A DNA stretch of 64,000 nt from W0P28-013 sp964570565 (GCA_964570565.1 CAZMYT010000008.1:1-64000), one strand, 5' to 3'; positions 35,304 to 41,778 are shown, numbered from the stretch's first letter. The notes: a model not told the origin generated them from the sequence alone. A program made the numbers and translations.

Positions 35304-35333
35304 CAAAAATCTTTGATGCTGCCACGCCGTACA

Positions 35334-35380
35334 CTAAAAAAACTCCTTTGACGCCGGTGATTACCGTAGTCAAAGGAGTT
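35334..35380 (-). terminator. Intrinsic terminator facing left, with no intact gene upstream
   Basis: A perfect 12-bp stem (35341-35352 with 35369-35380) is followed on the minus strand by a run of T residues (35340-35334 read leftward). It would end a minus-strand transcript arriving from the right. The only minus-strand gene to the right within the island is the bla gene 1.5 kb away, beyond plus-strand erm. The terminator may therefore be a relic of a displaced native gene. Confidence 0.72.
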
Positions 35381-35473
35381 GATAAGAGTTTTAAATAAAC
35401 CATCTGAAATTGCTTATAATCAGGAGGACTCTATTTGTTAGTTAGAAATGTCCTTTTATTGTAGGCACAAGTT

Positions 35474-35926
35474 ATGAAACTTGCGCCAAATGAGGGACTG
35501 GAGTTTACCAATAGGCTCATCAAATCGAAAAAAGGAGAAAATTGCAAAAAAAACTCTCTGTTCGCTCAAAGATGCAAAGAGAACAATGTAGAACACCGTT
35601 TGACTAAACCAGGCACACCGAAAACCAACGGAATGGTGGAAAGAGCAAACGGAGTTATTAAAAGCAATACAATACTCAAAAATGAATATACAAACATCGA
35701 AAATATGAATCAGGAAATAATTAAATTCCTCATATTCTATAACATATACAGGCGGCATGGCTCTTTAAGAAAAGAGCTGAACGTCAAAACACCTTTGGAT
35801 GCTGTTGAAAAATGGTACGAATTAAAACCTGAAATATTTAAAGAAAAACCTTGTAGTTTTAAAAATAAAATCTTATGTTTGCAACTAAATAATTCAAACT
35901 TGAATCAACAACCTTGTGAAACTTGA
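35474..35926 (+). pseudogene. Truncated IS481-type transposase (integrase core, C-terminal part)
   Basis: About 150 residues of the C-terminal half of a DDE integrase-core transposase remain. GLEFTNRLIKSKKG corresponds to the stretch after the second catalytic Asp, which here reads NEG instead of DNG. HRLTKPGTPKTNGMVERANG holds the catalytic Glu. FYNIYRRHGSLRKEL and TPLDAVEKWYELKPEIF are the usual IS481 C-terminal signatures. The N-terminal helix-turn-helix and the first catalytic Asp are absent, and an in-frame stop lies just upstream (35462-35464). It cannot encode an active transposase. Its end carries an outward promoter for erm. Confidence 0.85.
35851..35881 (+). promoter_or_regulatory. 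IS-borne promoter reading into erm
   Basis: TTG (35851-35853), 20 bases, then TATGTTTG (35874-35881) is a full match to the Bacteroidetes sigma-ABfr consensus. It lies inside the transposase remnant and points into erm, giving a leader of about 70 bases. A small hairpin (ATTCAA/TTGAAT, 35891-35904) lies near the 5' end of the transcript. No leader-peptide ATG is seen, so translational attenuation is not apparent. Confidence 0.72.
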
Positions 35927-35957
35927 CACCTAAGTATTCATTTTCAAGAAATAAGTA

Positions 35958-36758
35958 ATGATAAAAAATAAACTGCCCGTAAGATACACGGGACAGCATT
36001 TTACTATAGATAAAGTGCTGATAGATGATGCAATTAAAATTGCGAAAATAAATGAATCCGACACTGTTATAGATATTGGTGCCGGAAAAGGATTTTTGAC
36101 TGTTCATTTAGTTCGTCAATGCACAAATCTAATTGCAATAGAGAATGATAAATCGCTATTGTCCATTCTAAAAAACAAGTTTTCTAACAACACGAATGTC
36201 AAAATTATTGATTGTGATTTTAGATGTTACACCATACCAAAAAGAAATTTTAAAGTTGTGTCTAATATCCCTTTCAGAATAACTTCTGAAATTTTAAAAT
36301 CCTTGATGTTTGATAGTGTTGAGCATTTTATGGGTGGTTCATTGATAATGCAACTTGAACCTGCCGAAAAGTTATTTTCAGAAAAAGTATTCAACCCATA
36401 TATTGTATTTTATCATACTTTTTTTGATTTAAAACTTATGTATGAAATATCTCAAGAAAGTTTTTTGCCACCACCAAAAGTCAAGTCAGCACTTTTAAGG
36501 ATTGAAAGAAGAAAAATGCATATAGGTTATGAATTGAAAGGAAAATATCTGAAATTTATCACTTGCTTGTTACATAAACCCGATTTGCCAGTCAGAACAG
36601 TCTTGAAGACACTATTCAGAAAAAATCAAGTCAGAGGAATTAGTGAAAAGTACGGAATAAATCTTAATTGTCAAATTGTAAGTCTGTCTGCAAATCAGTG
36701 GAAATGTTGTTTTATGGAAATGTTGGATAAAGTTCCAGAAAAGTATCATCCCACATAA
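35958..36758 (+). CDS. erm: 23S rRNA (adenine-N6)-dimethyltransferase, Erm(F)-like
   Basis: Erm dimethylates A2058 of 23S rRNA and gives resistance to macrolides, lincosamides and streptogramin B. The 266 residues match the length and layout of Erm(F). The RNA-entry motif is GQHFTIDKVLID (12-23), the SAM motif I DIGAGKGFLTVH (39-50), acidic motif II IEND (61-64), DCDF (85-88), catalytic motif IV SNIPF (102-106), then ESFLPPPKVKSALL. From memory it differs from Erm(F) at roughly a third or more of positions, so it may be a separate Erm class. It lies 29 bases after the IS remnant and converges with the bla cassette. Confidence 0.93.
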   Translation: MIKNKLPVRYTGQHFTIDKVLIDDAIKIAKINESDTVIDIGAGKGFLTVHLVRQCTNLIAIENDKSLLSILKNKFSNNTNVKIIDCDFRCYTIPKRNFKVVSNIPFRITSEILKSLMFDSVEHFMGGSLIMQLEPAEKLFSEKVFNPYIVFYHTFFDLKLMYEISQESFLPPPKVKSALLRIERRKMHIGYELKGKYLKFITCLLHKPDLPVRTVLKTLFRKNQVRGISEKYGINLNCQIVSLSANQWKCCFMEMLDKVPEKYHPT

Positions 36759-36791
36759 TTGTTTGTTGACCCGGGGCGGTTGCATGCTTGT

Positions 36792-36924
36792 GCATAACGG
36801 TTTGGGCTATGGGCAGTGGCGGTTTGCGTGAGCCTTTCCTGTCAAACCGAGAAAACGCTCGGGCGGGCTACCGACTTTGCAAATTGCACTTCAACCCGCC
36901 ATTGCCTATGAGCCAGTGTTAGCG
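36792..36924 (-). repeat. attC recombination site of the bla cassette
   Basis: A 133-bp imperfect palindrome lies 8 bases beyond the bla stop. On the minus strand it begins CGCTAAC (inverse core, 36924-36918) and ends GTTATGC (core, 36798-36792). The arms pair over about 25 bases (left 36796-36822, right 36897-36920) with one unpaired base in one arm, like the extrahelical base that orients attC sites. The inverse core and adjacent bases (GTTAGCGGTA on the plus strand at 36918-36927) are exactly complementary to the cassette start at 37858-37868. This is the diagnostic property of a true attC. It is GC-rich in an AT-rich setting. Confidence 0.85.
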
Positions 36925-37867
36925 GTAGTTTTTTATTTATTCAAATAGTAATTCCACGTTATTTTTGCAATGTCTGAAATAATCTTTTCATTAATTTCCG
37001 AAGTTTCTTTGGACTCTGCAACAAATACGCTTATAAAAATTAATTGTCCATTCGGTAAAGTAATTACCCCAACATCATTAGTGGCTGCTGCAATTCCATT
37101 ATTTATTCCGGAAGTCCCTGTTTTATGAGCAACAATTGTATTCTTTGGTAATTGTCCTTTTAATCGGTTACTTCCTGTTGTTGTTTCTCTCATAATTTTC
37201 CAAATAAAATCATAACTTTTTTTAGAAAGTAATTGGTTCTTATTATTATAAGTATCTATTAACAGTTTGTTCATCGCTGTTGGGGTTGCCCAATTTTGAT
37301 ATTGGGTATTCCAATCCTTGTGCATTTGTTCTTCGTTTGCTTTGATTGAAATATCAGTGAAATGATTAGCATTCAAGAATTTTTGAACAGAATCAGTTCC
37401 TCCGATTAATTTTAGCAAAATATCACAACCAATATTGTCGCTCTCTGATACTGTATAATTTAGTATTTGTTCAATCGTCAAAGTTGTTCCATTAGGGAAT
37501 TCCTCTTTAATCGGACTCCACGTTTTAGGCAAAAGGTCTTGAGGGGTAATCTCTATTTTTTGTTCAAAAGAAAGATTCCCTTTATCTATCTCAGACAAAA
37601 CGGCTAAAGCAATCGGAAATTTCATAACGCTTTGCATCGGGAAATGGAAGTCGTTATTAATCTTAAAAGTATCCTTCTCATTGCTGTTGAATATTGCTAC
37701 TCCTATTCTGGCATTTTTTGCCTTTAAAACATTCTCAATTTTCAAAGTTAAGTTGTCAGTTTGAGCATTTGAATACACAACTGTAAAAAATAAACTTAAC
37801 AATACTAATAATATCCTTTTTACGATTTTCATATGTCTGTACTCCTATCTGGTTAAATTACCGCTAA
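36798..37867 (-). mobile_element. Integron gene cassette carrying bla(VEB-type)
   Basis: The unit runs on the minus strand from the crossover G|TTAGCGG (37868/37867) to the crossover G|TTATGC (36798/36797), about 1070 bp. It contains one promoterless gene (bla) with a 30-base 5' leader, then the 133-bp attC. No integrase gene or attI site is in the window, so the cassette is either stranded outside an integron or part of a short array. Its orientation is opposite to erm, and their 3' ends meet. Confidence 0.82.
36933..37832 (-). CDS. blaVEB: Class A extended-spectrum beta-lactamase, VEB type
   Basis: The enzyme hydrolyses penicillins, extended-spectrum cephalosporins and aztreonam in the periplasm. 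The 299 residues are, from memory, nearly identical to VEB-1: signal peptide 1-23, SVMK with nucleophile Ser68 (Ambler 70), SDN 131-133, omega-loop ANEEQMHKD near 165-173, KTGTSG 237-242. A few substitutions relative to my recollection (such as Phe in KDTFKIN and Val in TNDVGV) prevent naming the allele. The gene is the sole content of an integron-type cassette. A promoter at 38008-38038 could drive it. VEB genes are best known from integrons of Pseudomonas, Acinetobacter and enterobacteria. Confidence 0.96.
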   Translation of the reverse strand: MKIVKRILLVLLSLFFTVVYSNAQTDNLTLKIENVLKAKNARIGVAIFNSNEKDTFKINNDFHFPMQSVMKFPIALAVLSEIDKGNLSFEQKIEITPQDLLPKTWSPIKEEFPNGTTLTIEQILNYTVSESDNIGCDILLKLIGGTDSVQKFLNANHFTDISIKANEEQMHKDWNTQYQNWATPTAMNKLLIDTYNNKNQLLSKKSYDFIWKIMRETTTGSNRLKGQLPKNTIVAHKTGTSGINNGIAAATNDVGVITLPNGQLIFISVFVAESKETSEINEKIISDIAKITWNYYLNK

Positions 37868-37990
37868 CGGTTTATTTACGTAACTCCCAATTCAAAACAT
37901 TCGTAAATGAACCTATTGCTAAAGTTTAATTCTTTGTAAATGAATCATTTATTAATATTTATAAAGAGCATTTACGAATAGCGTTTTTTG
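37862..37990 (-). repeat. Second palindromic, attC-like element upstream of the bla cassette
   Basis: On the minus strand, AACGCTATTCGTAAATG near 37988-37972 can pair, with bulges, with TTACGTAAATAAACCGTT ending at 37866. This would close a ~127-bp hairpin whose right border is the cassette crossover core GTTAGCG. Within it TTCGTAAATGAA-like strings occur at about 37898-37910 and 37930-37945, and an inverted copy CATTTACGAAT near 37970. It may be the attC of a preceding cassette, or only an AT-rich regulatory leader. Support is weaker than for the first attC. Confidence 0.4.
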
Positions 37991-38007
37991 TATACTGTTG
38001 GGTGCAA

Positions 38008-38038
38008 CAAATCTAAAGTTTTATTTTGTAATTAACAA
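38008..38038 (-). promoter_or_regulatory. Promoter reading into the bla cassette
   Basis: On the minus strand TTG (38038-38036), 20 bases, then TAGATTTG (38015-38008) is a strong match to the Bacteroidetes consensus. Transcription would start near 38001 and run through ~170 bases of leader into bla. It may originally have served a native gene now lost from this place. Confidence 0.7.
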
Positions 38039-38082
38039 GTTTTTTAAAAAAAACTTTTCGCATTTTTTTGCGTGTGTTTCTA

Positions 38083-38120
38083 AACAAAAAAATCCCCACC
38101 AGTGATGGCGGGGATTTTTG
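38083..38120 (-). terminator. pgk terminator
   Basis: A 13-bp stem with one mismatch (38088-38100 with 38107-38119) lies about 20 bases past the pgk stop. On the minus strand it is followed by a T run. Confidence 0.85.
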
Positions 38121-38140
38121 AATGATGAGATTGGTTGTGA

Positions 38141-39397
38141 TTAGCCTTTGATAGCAGCAATGCCAGGTAATACCAAACCTTCGATAGCTTCCAATAAAGC
38201 GCCACCGCCGGTTGATACATAACTTACTTTGTCGGCTACACCAAATTTGTTAACGCAAGCTACAGAGTCGCCACCACCAACAAGTGAGAAAGCTCCGTTT
38301 TTAGTTGCTTCTACAATAGCGTCAGCTACTGCGCGTGAACCGCTGGTGAAGTTGTCAAATTCAAATACACCAGTAGGACCATTCCAAAGAATAGTTTTTG
38401 AGTTTTTGATCACATCAGCAAAGATAGCTTCCGTTTTTGGACCAATGTCCATACCTTCCCAGCCATCAGGAATTTCGTCAACATTCACAAATTTAGTGTT
38501 TGCATCGTTTGAGAACGCGTCAGCAATTTTAGCATCAACGGCTAATACCATTTTAACGCCGTTAGCTTTCGCTTTTTCTAATAAACCAAGGGCTAAGTCC
38601 AATTTATCGTCTTCGCAAATAGAATTACCAATTTTGCCACCCAATGCTTTAGTGAATGTATAAGTCATACCACCAGCGATAATCAAGTTATCTACTTTGG
38701 TCAATAAGTTTTCGATGATTTCGATTTTGGAAGATACTTTAGAACCACCCATGATAGCGGTAAATGGACGAGCTGTGTCGGTCATAATTTTTTCAATGGC
38801 CAAAACTTCTTGGTTCATCAAATAACCAAACATTTTGTGATCTGCATCAAAATAGTCAGCAATTAAAGCGGTAGAAGCGTGTGCGCGGTGCGCTGTACCG
38901 AATGCGTCGTTTACGTAGCAATCAGCGTAAGATGCCAATAATTTAGCAAATTCTTTTTGGCTAGCTTTGATTGCTTTTTTAGCAGCCGCTTTTTCTTCGT
39001 CGGTAGCATCTTCAGCTAAACCACGTGGTTTGCCTTCTTCTTCGGCATAGAAACGAAGATTTTCTAATAATAACGCTTCACCAGGCTTAAGAGCAGCACA
39101 AGCTTCAGCAGCTTTTGCGCAATCGTCCACAAATTTTACGTCTACGCCCAATTTTTCAGAAACGTGAGCCACAATGTGTTTCAATGAATATTTAGCATCT
39201 GGGTTTTTCTTAGGACGACCCATGTGCGAAGCGATGATAAGGCTACCACCATCAGCTAAAATCTTTTTCAACGTAGGCAATGCAGCACGAATACGTGTGT
39301 CGTCTGTGATGTTAAAATTTTCGTCCACAGGCACATTGAAGTCTACGCGGACAAATGCCTTTTTACCGGCAAAATTAAAATTGTCAATAGTTTGCAT
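38141..39397 (-). CDS. pgk: Phosphoglycerate kinase
   Basis: Pgk transfers the phosphate of 1,3-bisphosphoglycerate to ADP in glycolysis. The 418 residues include the N-terminal substrate-binding motif VRVDFNVPVDENF (~17-29), SHMGRPKK (~56-63), the HRAHAST region (~173) and the C-terminal nucleotide-binding segments GPTGVFEFDNF (~340) and SLVGGGDSVACV with Gly-rich TGGGALLEAIEG near the end. The length agrees with Bacteroidetes Pgk. It is monocistronic, with promoter TTG-N20-TAATTTTG at 39441-39471 and a terminator at 38083-38120. Confidence 0.97.
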   Translation of the reverse strand: MQTIDNFNFAGKKAFVRVDFNVPVDENFNITDDTRIRAALPTLKKILADGGSLIIASHMGRPKKNPDAKYSLKHIVAHVSEKLGVDVKFVDDCAKAAEACAALKPGEALLLENLRFYAEEEGKPRGLAEDATDEEKAAAKKAIKASQKEFAKLLASYADCYVNDAFGTAHRAHASTALIADYFDADHKMFGYLMNQEVLAIEKIMTDTARPFTAIMGGSKVSSKIEIIENLLTKVDNLIIAGGMTYTFTKALGGKIGNSICEDDKLDLALGLLEKAKANGVKMVLAVDAKIADAFSNDANTKFVNVDEIPDGWEGMDIGPKTEAIFADVIKNSKTILWNGPTGVFEFDNFTSGSRAVADAIVEATKNGAFSLVGGGDSVACVNKFGVADKVSYVSTGGGALLEAIEGLVLPGIAAIKG

Positions 39398-39440
39398 AAC
39401 AGTATATTTTTTATTAGTTGTAACTACTAGAAAACGCCTA

Positions 39441-39471
39441 CAAAATTAGTGATTTATTTTGAATAGGACAA
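39441..39471 (-). promoter_or_regulatory. pgk promoter
   Basis: TTG (39471-39469), 20 bases, then TAATTTTG (39448-39441) on the minus strand is a full Bacteroidetes consensus. The ATG is 44 bases downstream of the -7 box. Confidence 0.75.
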
Positions 39472-39480
39472 CAGATTGTG

Positions 39481-40329
39481 TTAGTGTATGAGATGGTTTA
39501 TGGGCGCTAATGTGATTTCGGTAGCTCCCAATTGTTTGAGTTTGGTCACAATATCCCAAAAACGGGTGTCGTCCACAAGGGTTTGCACTAAACTCAATTC
39601 GTTATTGATAGGCATCACCATAGGTGGCAATTGACTTGGTAAAACGGTTAAAATGTCCTCTAAATGTTTGGTAGGAACACGCATGGTCAGTGTTTGTTTA
39701 TTGGCTGATTCTGCCGTGGCATCCATGCGGAATACTAATTCTTCTAGAATGGTTTTTTTATTGGTGGCCAATTGGCTGTGAACCACTAATAGAGTTTCAA
39801 AAGTAGCTAGCAATTCGAGTTCCTTTAATCCTTTTTGTTGAAAGTGTAACCCAGCAGGAATGGCGTCGCAGTAAAATTCGCTCATGTCGCCAGGAGGAAT
39901 ACTTTTTAAGGAGTCGGAAATACCTTGAACTTTTGCTTTGATATTTTTGGCCTTGAGTTCTTTGCTTACGAAATTGGGAAACGGCGTTAAAATAGTTTTT
40001 CCATTGAGTGTTTCTAGGCTTTTGTATTTTGTATTTGGTGTGCCGCCAATCGCCATGTTGTGTGTAGCAATACCCAAATGGCGTAATACTTGTACGTCTG
40101 CATTTTTTTCTTCTTGATGGTGTTCGCTTACTAAACCAATGTCCATCATACCACTTTGTACTAGCGATAAAATATCCGTTTCGGTTACTGCTATGATTTC
40201 GAGTGGAAAGTTGGTGGCATACATGGCGCAGGCTTGCGTGGCGCAAGGCAGTTTTATGCCTATACGATTTAGAAATTGAAGACTTTCTCTGTTTAATAAG
40301 CCTTCGGCTGGAATGGCGAGACGAATCAT
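39481..40329 (-). CDS. Divergent HisG (ATP phosphoribosyltransferase) homologue
   Basis: This 282-residue protein has the overall HisG plan: an N-terminal MIRLAIPAEGLLNRESLQFL (~1-20), a periplasmic-binding-like bilobal body, and a C-terminal HisG_C regulatory domain (~205-280, with TMRVPTKHLEDILTVLP and ending GATEITLAPINHLI). The PRPP-binding loop, normally DIVxTGTTL after an ADAI motif, reads CDAIPAGLHFQQKGLK, so its acidic and Thr residues are missing. It may not catalyse the first step of histidine synthesis. No other his genes are in the window. The 5' region has a palindrome at 40366-40396. Confidence 0.75.
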   Translation of the reverse strand: MIRLAIPAEGLLNRESLQFLNRIGIKLPCATQACAMYATNFPLEIIAVTETDILSLVQSGMMDIGLVSEHHQEEKNADVQVLRHLGIATHNMAIGGTPNTKYKSLETLNGKTILTPFPNFVSKELKAKNIKAKVQGISDSLKSIPPGDMSEFYCDAIPAGLHFQQKGLKELELLATFETLLVVHSQLATNKKTILEELVFRMDATAESANKQTLTMRVPTKHLEDILTVLPSQLPPMVMPINNELSLVQTLVDDTRFWDIVTKLKQLGATEITLAPINHLIH

Positions 40330-40365
40330 GATGTTTACGATTAGAAATGTCGGTGGTTGGTTTGT

Positions 40366-40406
40366 CTGTTTTTAGCCCAACGTTGGACTAAAACAGTACA
40401 AATGTA
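40366..40406 (-). promoter_or_regulatory. Palindromic operator or hairpin at the hisG-like transcript start
   Basis: A 31-base near-palindrome (40366-40396, arms CTGTTTT-TAG and CTA-AAACAG around CCAACGTTGG) lies directly downstream of a TACATTTG -7 box (40406-40399, minus strand). The expected transcript start is inside the palindrome. This placement suits a repressor operator or a 5' hairpin. No good TTG is seen at the usual spacing, which suits a regulated promoter. Confidence 0.6.
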
Positions 40407-40424
40407 CTCAAAATTTTGACAATA

Positions 40425-40456
40425 AAAAAAGGCCTATTGTAACAATAGACCTTTTA
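40425..40456. terminator. Terminator of the small lipoprotein gene
   Basis: A 12-bp stem with one mismatch (AAAGGCCTATTG with CAATAGACCTTT), flanked by A and T runs, lies about 27 bases past the small lipoprotein stop on the minus strand. Confidence 0.75.
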
Positions 40457-40482
40457 AACTGAAAGTGTTGTGTGTTTCTGAA

Positions 40483-40656
40483 TTATTCAGCAACTACAGC
40501 AGCGCTATCAACTACAACAGCAGCAGAATCAGCAACAACTGGAGCAACTTCTTCTACAGCAACTTCTTCTGTAGCTTCTTCAGTAGTTTCTTTTGCACCA
40601 CAAGAAGCGAATGCAACAGCAACAACAGCAGCAAAGAACAAAACTAATTTTTTCAT
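40483..40656 (-). CDS. Tiny Ala/Val/Glu-rich lipoprotein
   Basis: This 57-residue protein begins MKKLVLFFAAVVAVAFASCG, a lipoprotein signal with lipobox FASC and Cys19. The mature part of 39 residues is acidic and of very low complexity. It includes KETTEEATEEVAVEEVAP and two copies of a VADSAAVV/VDSAAVV repeat, and ends VVAE. There is no globular domain. It has its own consensus promoter (40705-40733) and terminator (40425-40456), which strongly support a real, independently expressed gene. Function is unknown. Similar very small acidic lipoproteins occur in Bacteroidetes, where they may be abundant surface proteins or spacers. Confidence 0.8.
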   Translation of the reverse strand: MKKLVLFFAAVVAVAFASCGAKETTEEATEEVAVEEVAPVVADSAAVVVDSAAVVAE

Positions 40657-40704
40657 CTTTACGAAATTTTAATGTTGAACAAAAATTGTATATAAATATC
40701 GGTG

Positions 40705-40733
40705 CAAAATTAGAACTTATTTTTTGAATACAA
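40705..40733 (-). promoter_or_regulatory. Promoter of the tiny lipoprotein gene
   Basis: TTG (40733-40731), 18 bases, then TAATTTTG (40712-40705) on the minus strand fits the Bacteroidetes consensus. The leader is about 42 bases. Confidence 0.75.
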
Positions 40734-40994
40734 CTCATTTTTATCTTTTTTTTTGAAAAGATTTTTATTTTTTCAAAATTGTGCTCAAAAATAAATATAA
40801 AACATTGATAATTAGCATTTTAAAAAACCATTAATTTTTCTATTTTTTTTTACTTTCCCACTTTTTTTACCTGGTTTTTTATCGAAAAACATGTTTTTTA
40901 AGGAGTTTACGACCTCTCTTGGTGCTCTATTTTTCGTAAAAATGGCTCTTGTGTGAAAAAATAAAAAAATTAGTCTACAAATGATATAATTTTA
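40734..40994. other. AT-rich intergenic region with a copy of the peptidase-promoter motif
   Basis: No gene is seen in these ~260 bases, which are very A/T-rich with homopolymer runs. A 16-base string at 40876-40891 (TTTTTATCGAAAAACA) repeats the core of the 22-bp element found upstream of the M16 and M13 peptidase genes. No terminator with a clear stem is visible after the trmB stop at 40995. Confidence 0.5.
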
Positions 40995-41756
40995 CTAGCT
41001 CCCAAAATCTAATTCTGAGCGTTTTTGACGGCTAAAACTGCGATAGTCGTCGAGTGGAATTTCGATGTTTGGTTCTTCCAAAGAAATGGCTTTTGGTAGA
41101 GCAAATTGTATATATTTTATGGTTAAACCGCGCGCCAACCATTGTTTTTCATAATAGGTCTTAATCGACAGAATTTCATCGTTGGGGTGTGTCTTGTATA
41201 AATCGTCTGTTTTAACACCTATTGGCAGTTGATTAAGCTCAACAAGGGCACTGGTGTAAGTGAACAAGAAATGGCTGTCCGTTTTTAAATTGATGATGCC
41301 GTCGGTGTCGAGTATTTGTTTGTACAAATTCAGAAATAGAGTAGACGTTAATCGTTTATTCACTTTTTTCATTTGTGGGTCGGCAAATGTAATCCATATT
41401 TCGTGTACCTCATTTGCTTCAAAAAAATGGTGAATAGCATTAATTCCTGTACGTATAAAGCCCACATTTGTTAATCCCAATTCTTGTGATAACTTAGCAC
41501 CGGTCCACATGCGTGCACCTTTTATATCAACACCAATAAAATTTTTATCGGGAAATCGTCGCGCTAGTTCTACCGTGTATTCGCCTTTGCCACATCCAAG
41601 TTCCAGTACAATTGGATGATTGTTATGAAAGAAATCGTTATGCCATTTGCCTTTGAGTGGAAAAGAGGCTCCATTGGTTAATTCGTTGTACGAACATTGG
41701 AATACGTGACTAAACGCGTCCATGTCGGCAAATTTTTTCAGTTTATTTTTCCCCAT
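40995..41756 (-). CDS. trmB: tRNA (guanine-N7-)-methyltransferase
   Basis: TrmB makes m7G46 in tRNA using S-adenosylmethionine. The 253 residues contain SAM motif I VLELGCGKGEYTVEL (~50-64), motif II FIGVDIKGARMW (~74-85), and the family block EIWITFADPQMKKVNKRLTS (~118-137), equivalent to the DPWPKKRH substrate loop in a form usual in Bacteroidetes. The N- and C-terminal extensions (FADMDAFSHVFQCSY and YRSFSRQKRSELDFGS) match the longer Bacteroidetes version. It begins 22 bases after the gldH stop, so it likely ends the holB-ricT-gldH-trmB transcript. Confidence 0.94.
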   Translation of the reverse strand: MGKNKLKKFADMDAFSHVFQCSYNELTNGASFPLKGKWHNDFFHNNHPIVLELGCGKGEYTVELARRFPDKNFIGVDIKGARMWTGAKLSQELGLTNVGFIRTGINAIHHFFEANEVHEIWITFADPQMKKVNKRLTSTLFLNLYKQILDTDGIINLKTDSHFLFTYTSALVELNQLPIGVKTDDLYKTHPNDEILSIKTYYEKQWLARGLTIKYIQFALPKAISLEEPNIEIPLDDYRSFSRQKRSELDFGS

Positions 41757-41778
41757 ACCAATTTACTAGAGCTACTTT

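Larger units (their letters stand above)
35474..35928 (+). mobile_element. 3' fragment of an IS481-family insertion sequence
   Basis: Only the 3' third of the element remains. Its right end at 35928 reads, inward, TGTCAAGTTTCACAAGG, which begins with the TGT typical of IS481-type terminal inverted repeats. The left end and the 5' part of the transposase are missing. A related 9-base string (TGAAACTTG) occurs at both 35475-35483 and 35917-35925, so the left junction may lie in a second copy of the IS end. The erm start codon is 29 bases past the right end. Confidence 0.65.

Noticed and set aside
35456..35758. A minus-strand frame across the IS remnant as a possible island gene
   Set aside because: It is antisense to the conserved transposase C-terminus and has no matching family. 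It gives no sign of a real gene.
35404..38040. A complete class 1 or mobile integron
   Set aside because: No integrase gene, attI, qacE or sul sequence is present. Only a cassette and possibly a second attC-like element are supported.
39797..40246. A 149-codon minus-strand frame overlapping the hisG-like gene in another frame
   Set aside because: Very rich in Arg, Ser and Lys and without domain features. The hisG frame has clear homology.
40465..40672. Plus-strand Ser/Thr/Ala-rich small frames
   Set aside because: They are the antisense of the tiny lipoprotein gene, which has a lipobox, promoter and terminator on the minus strand.
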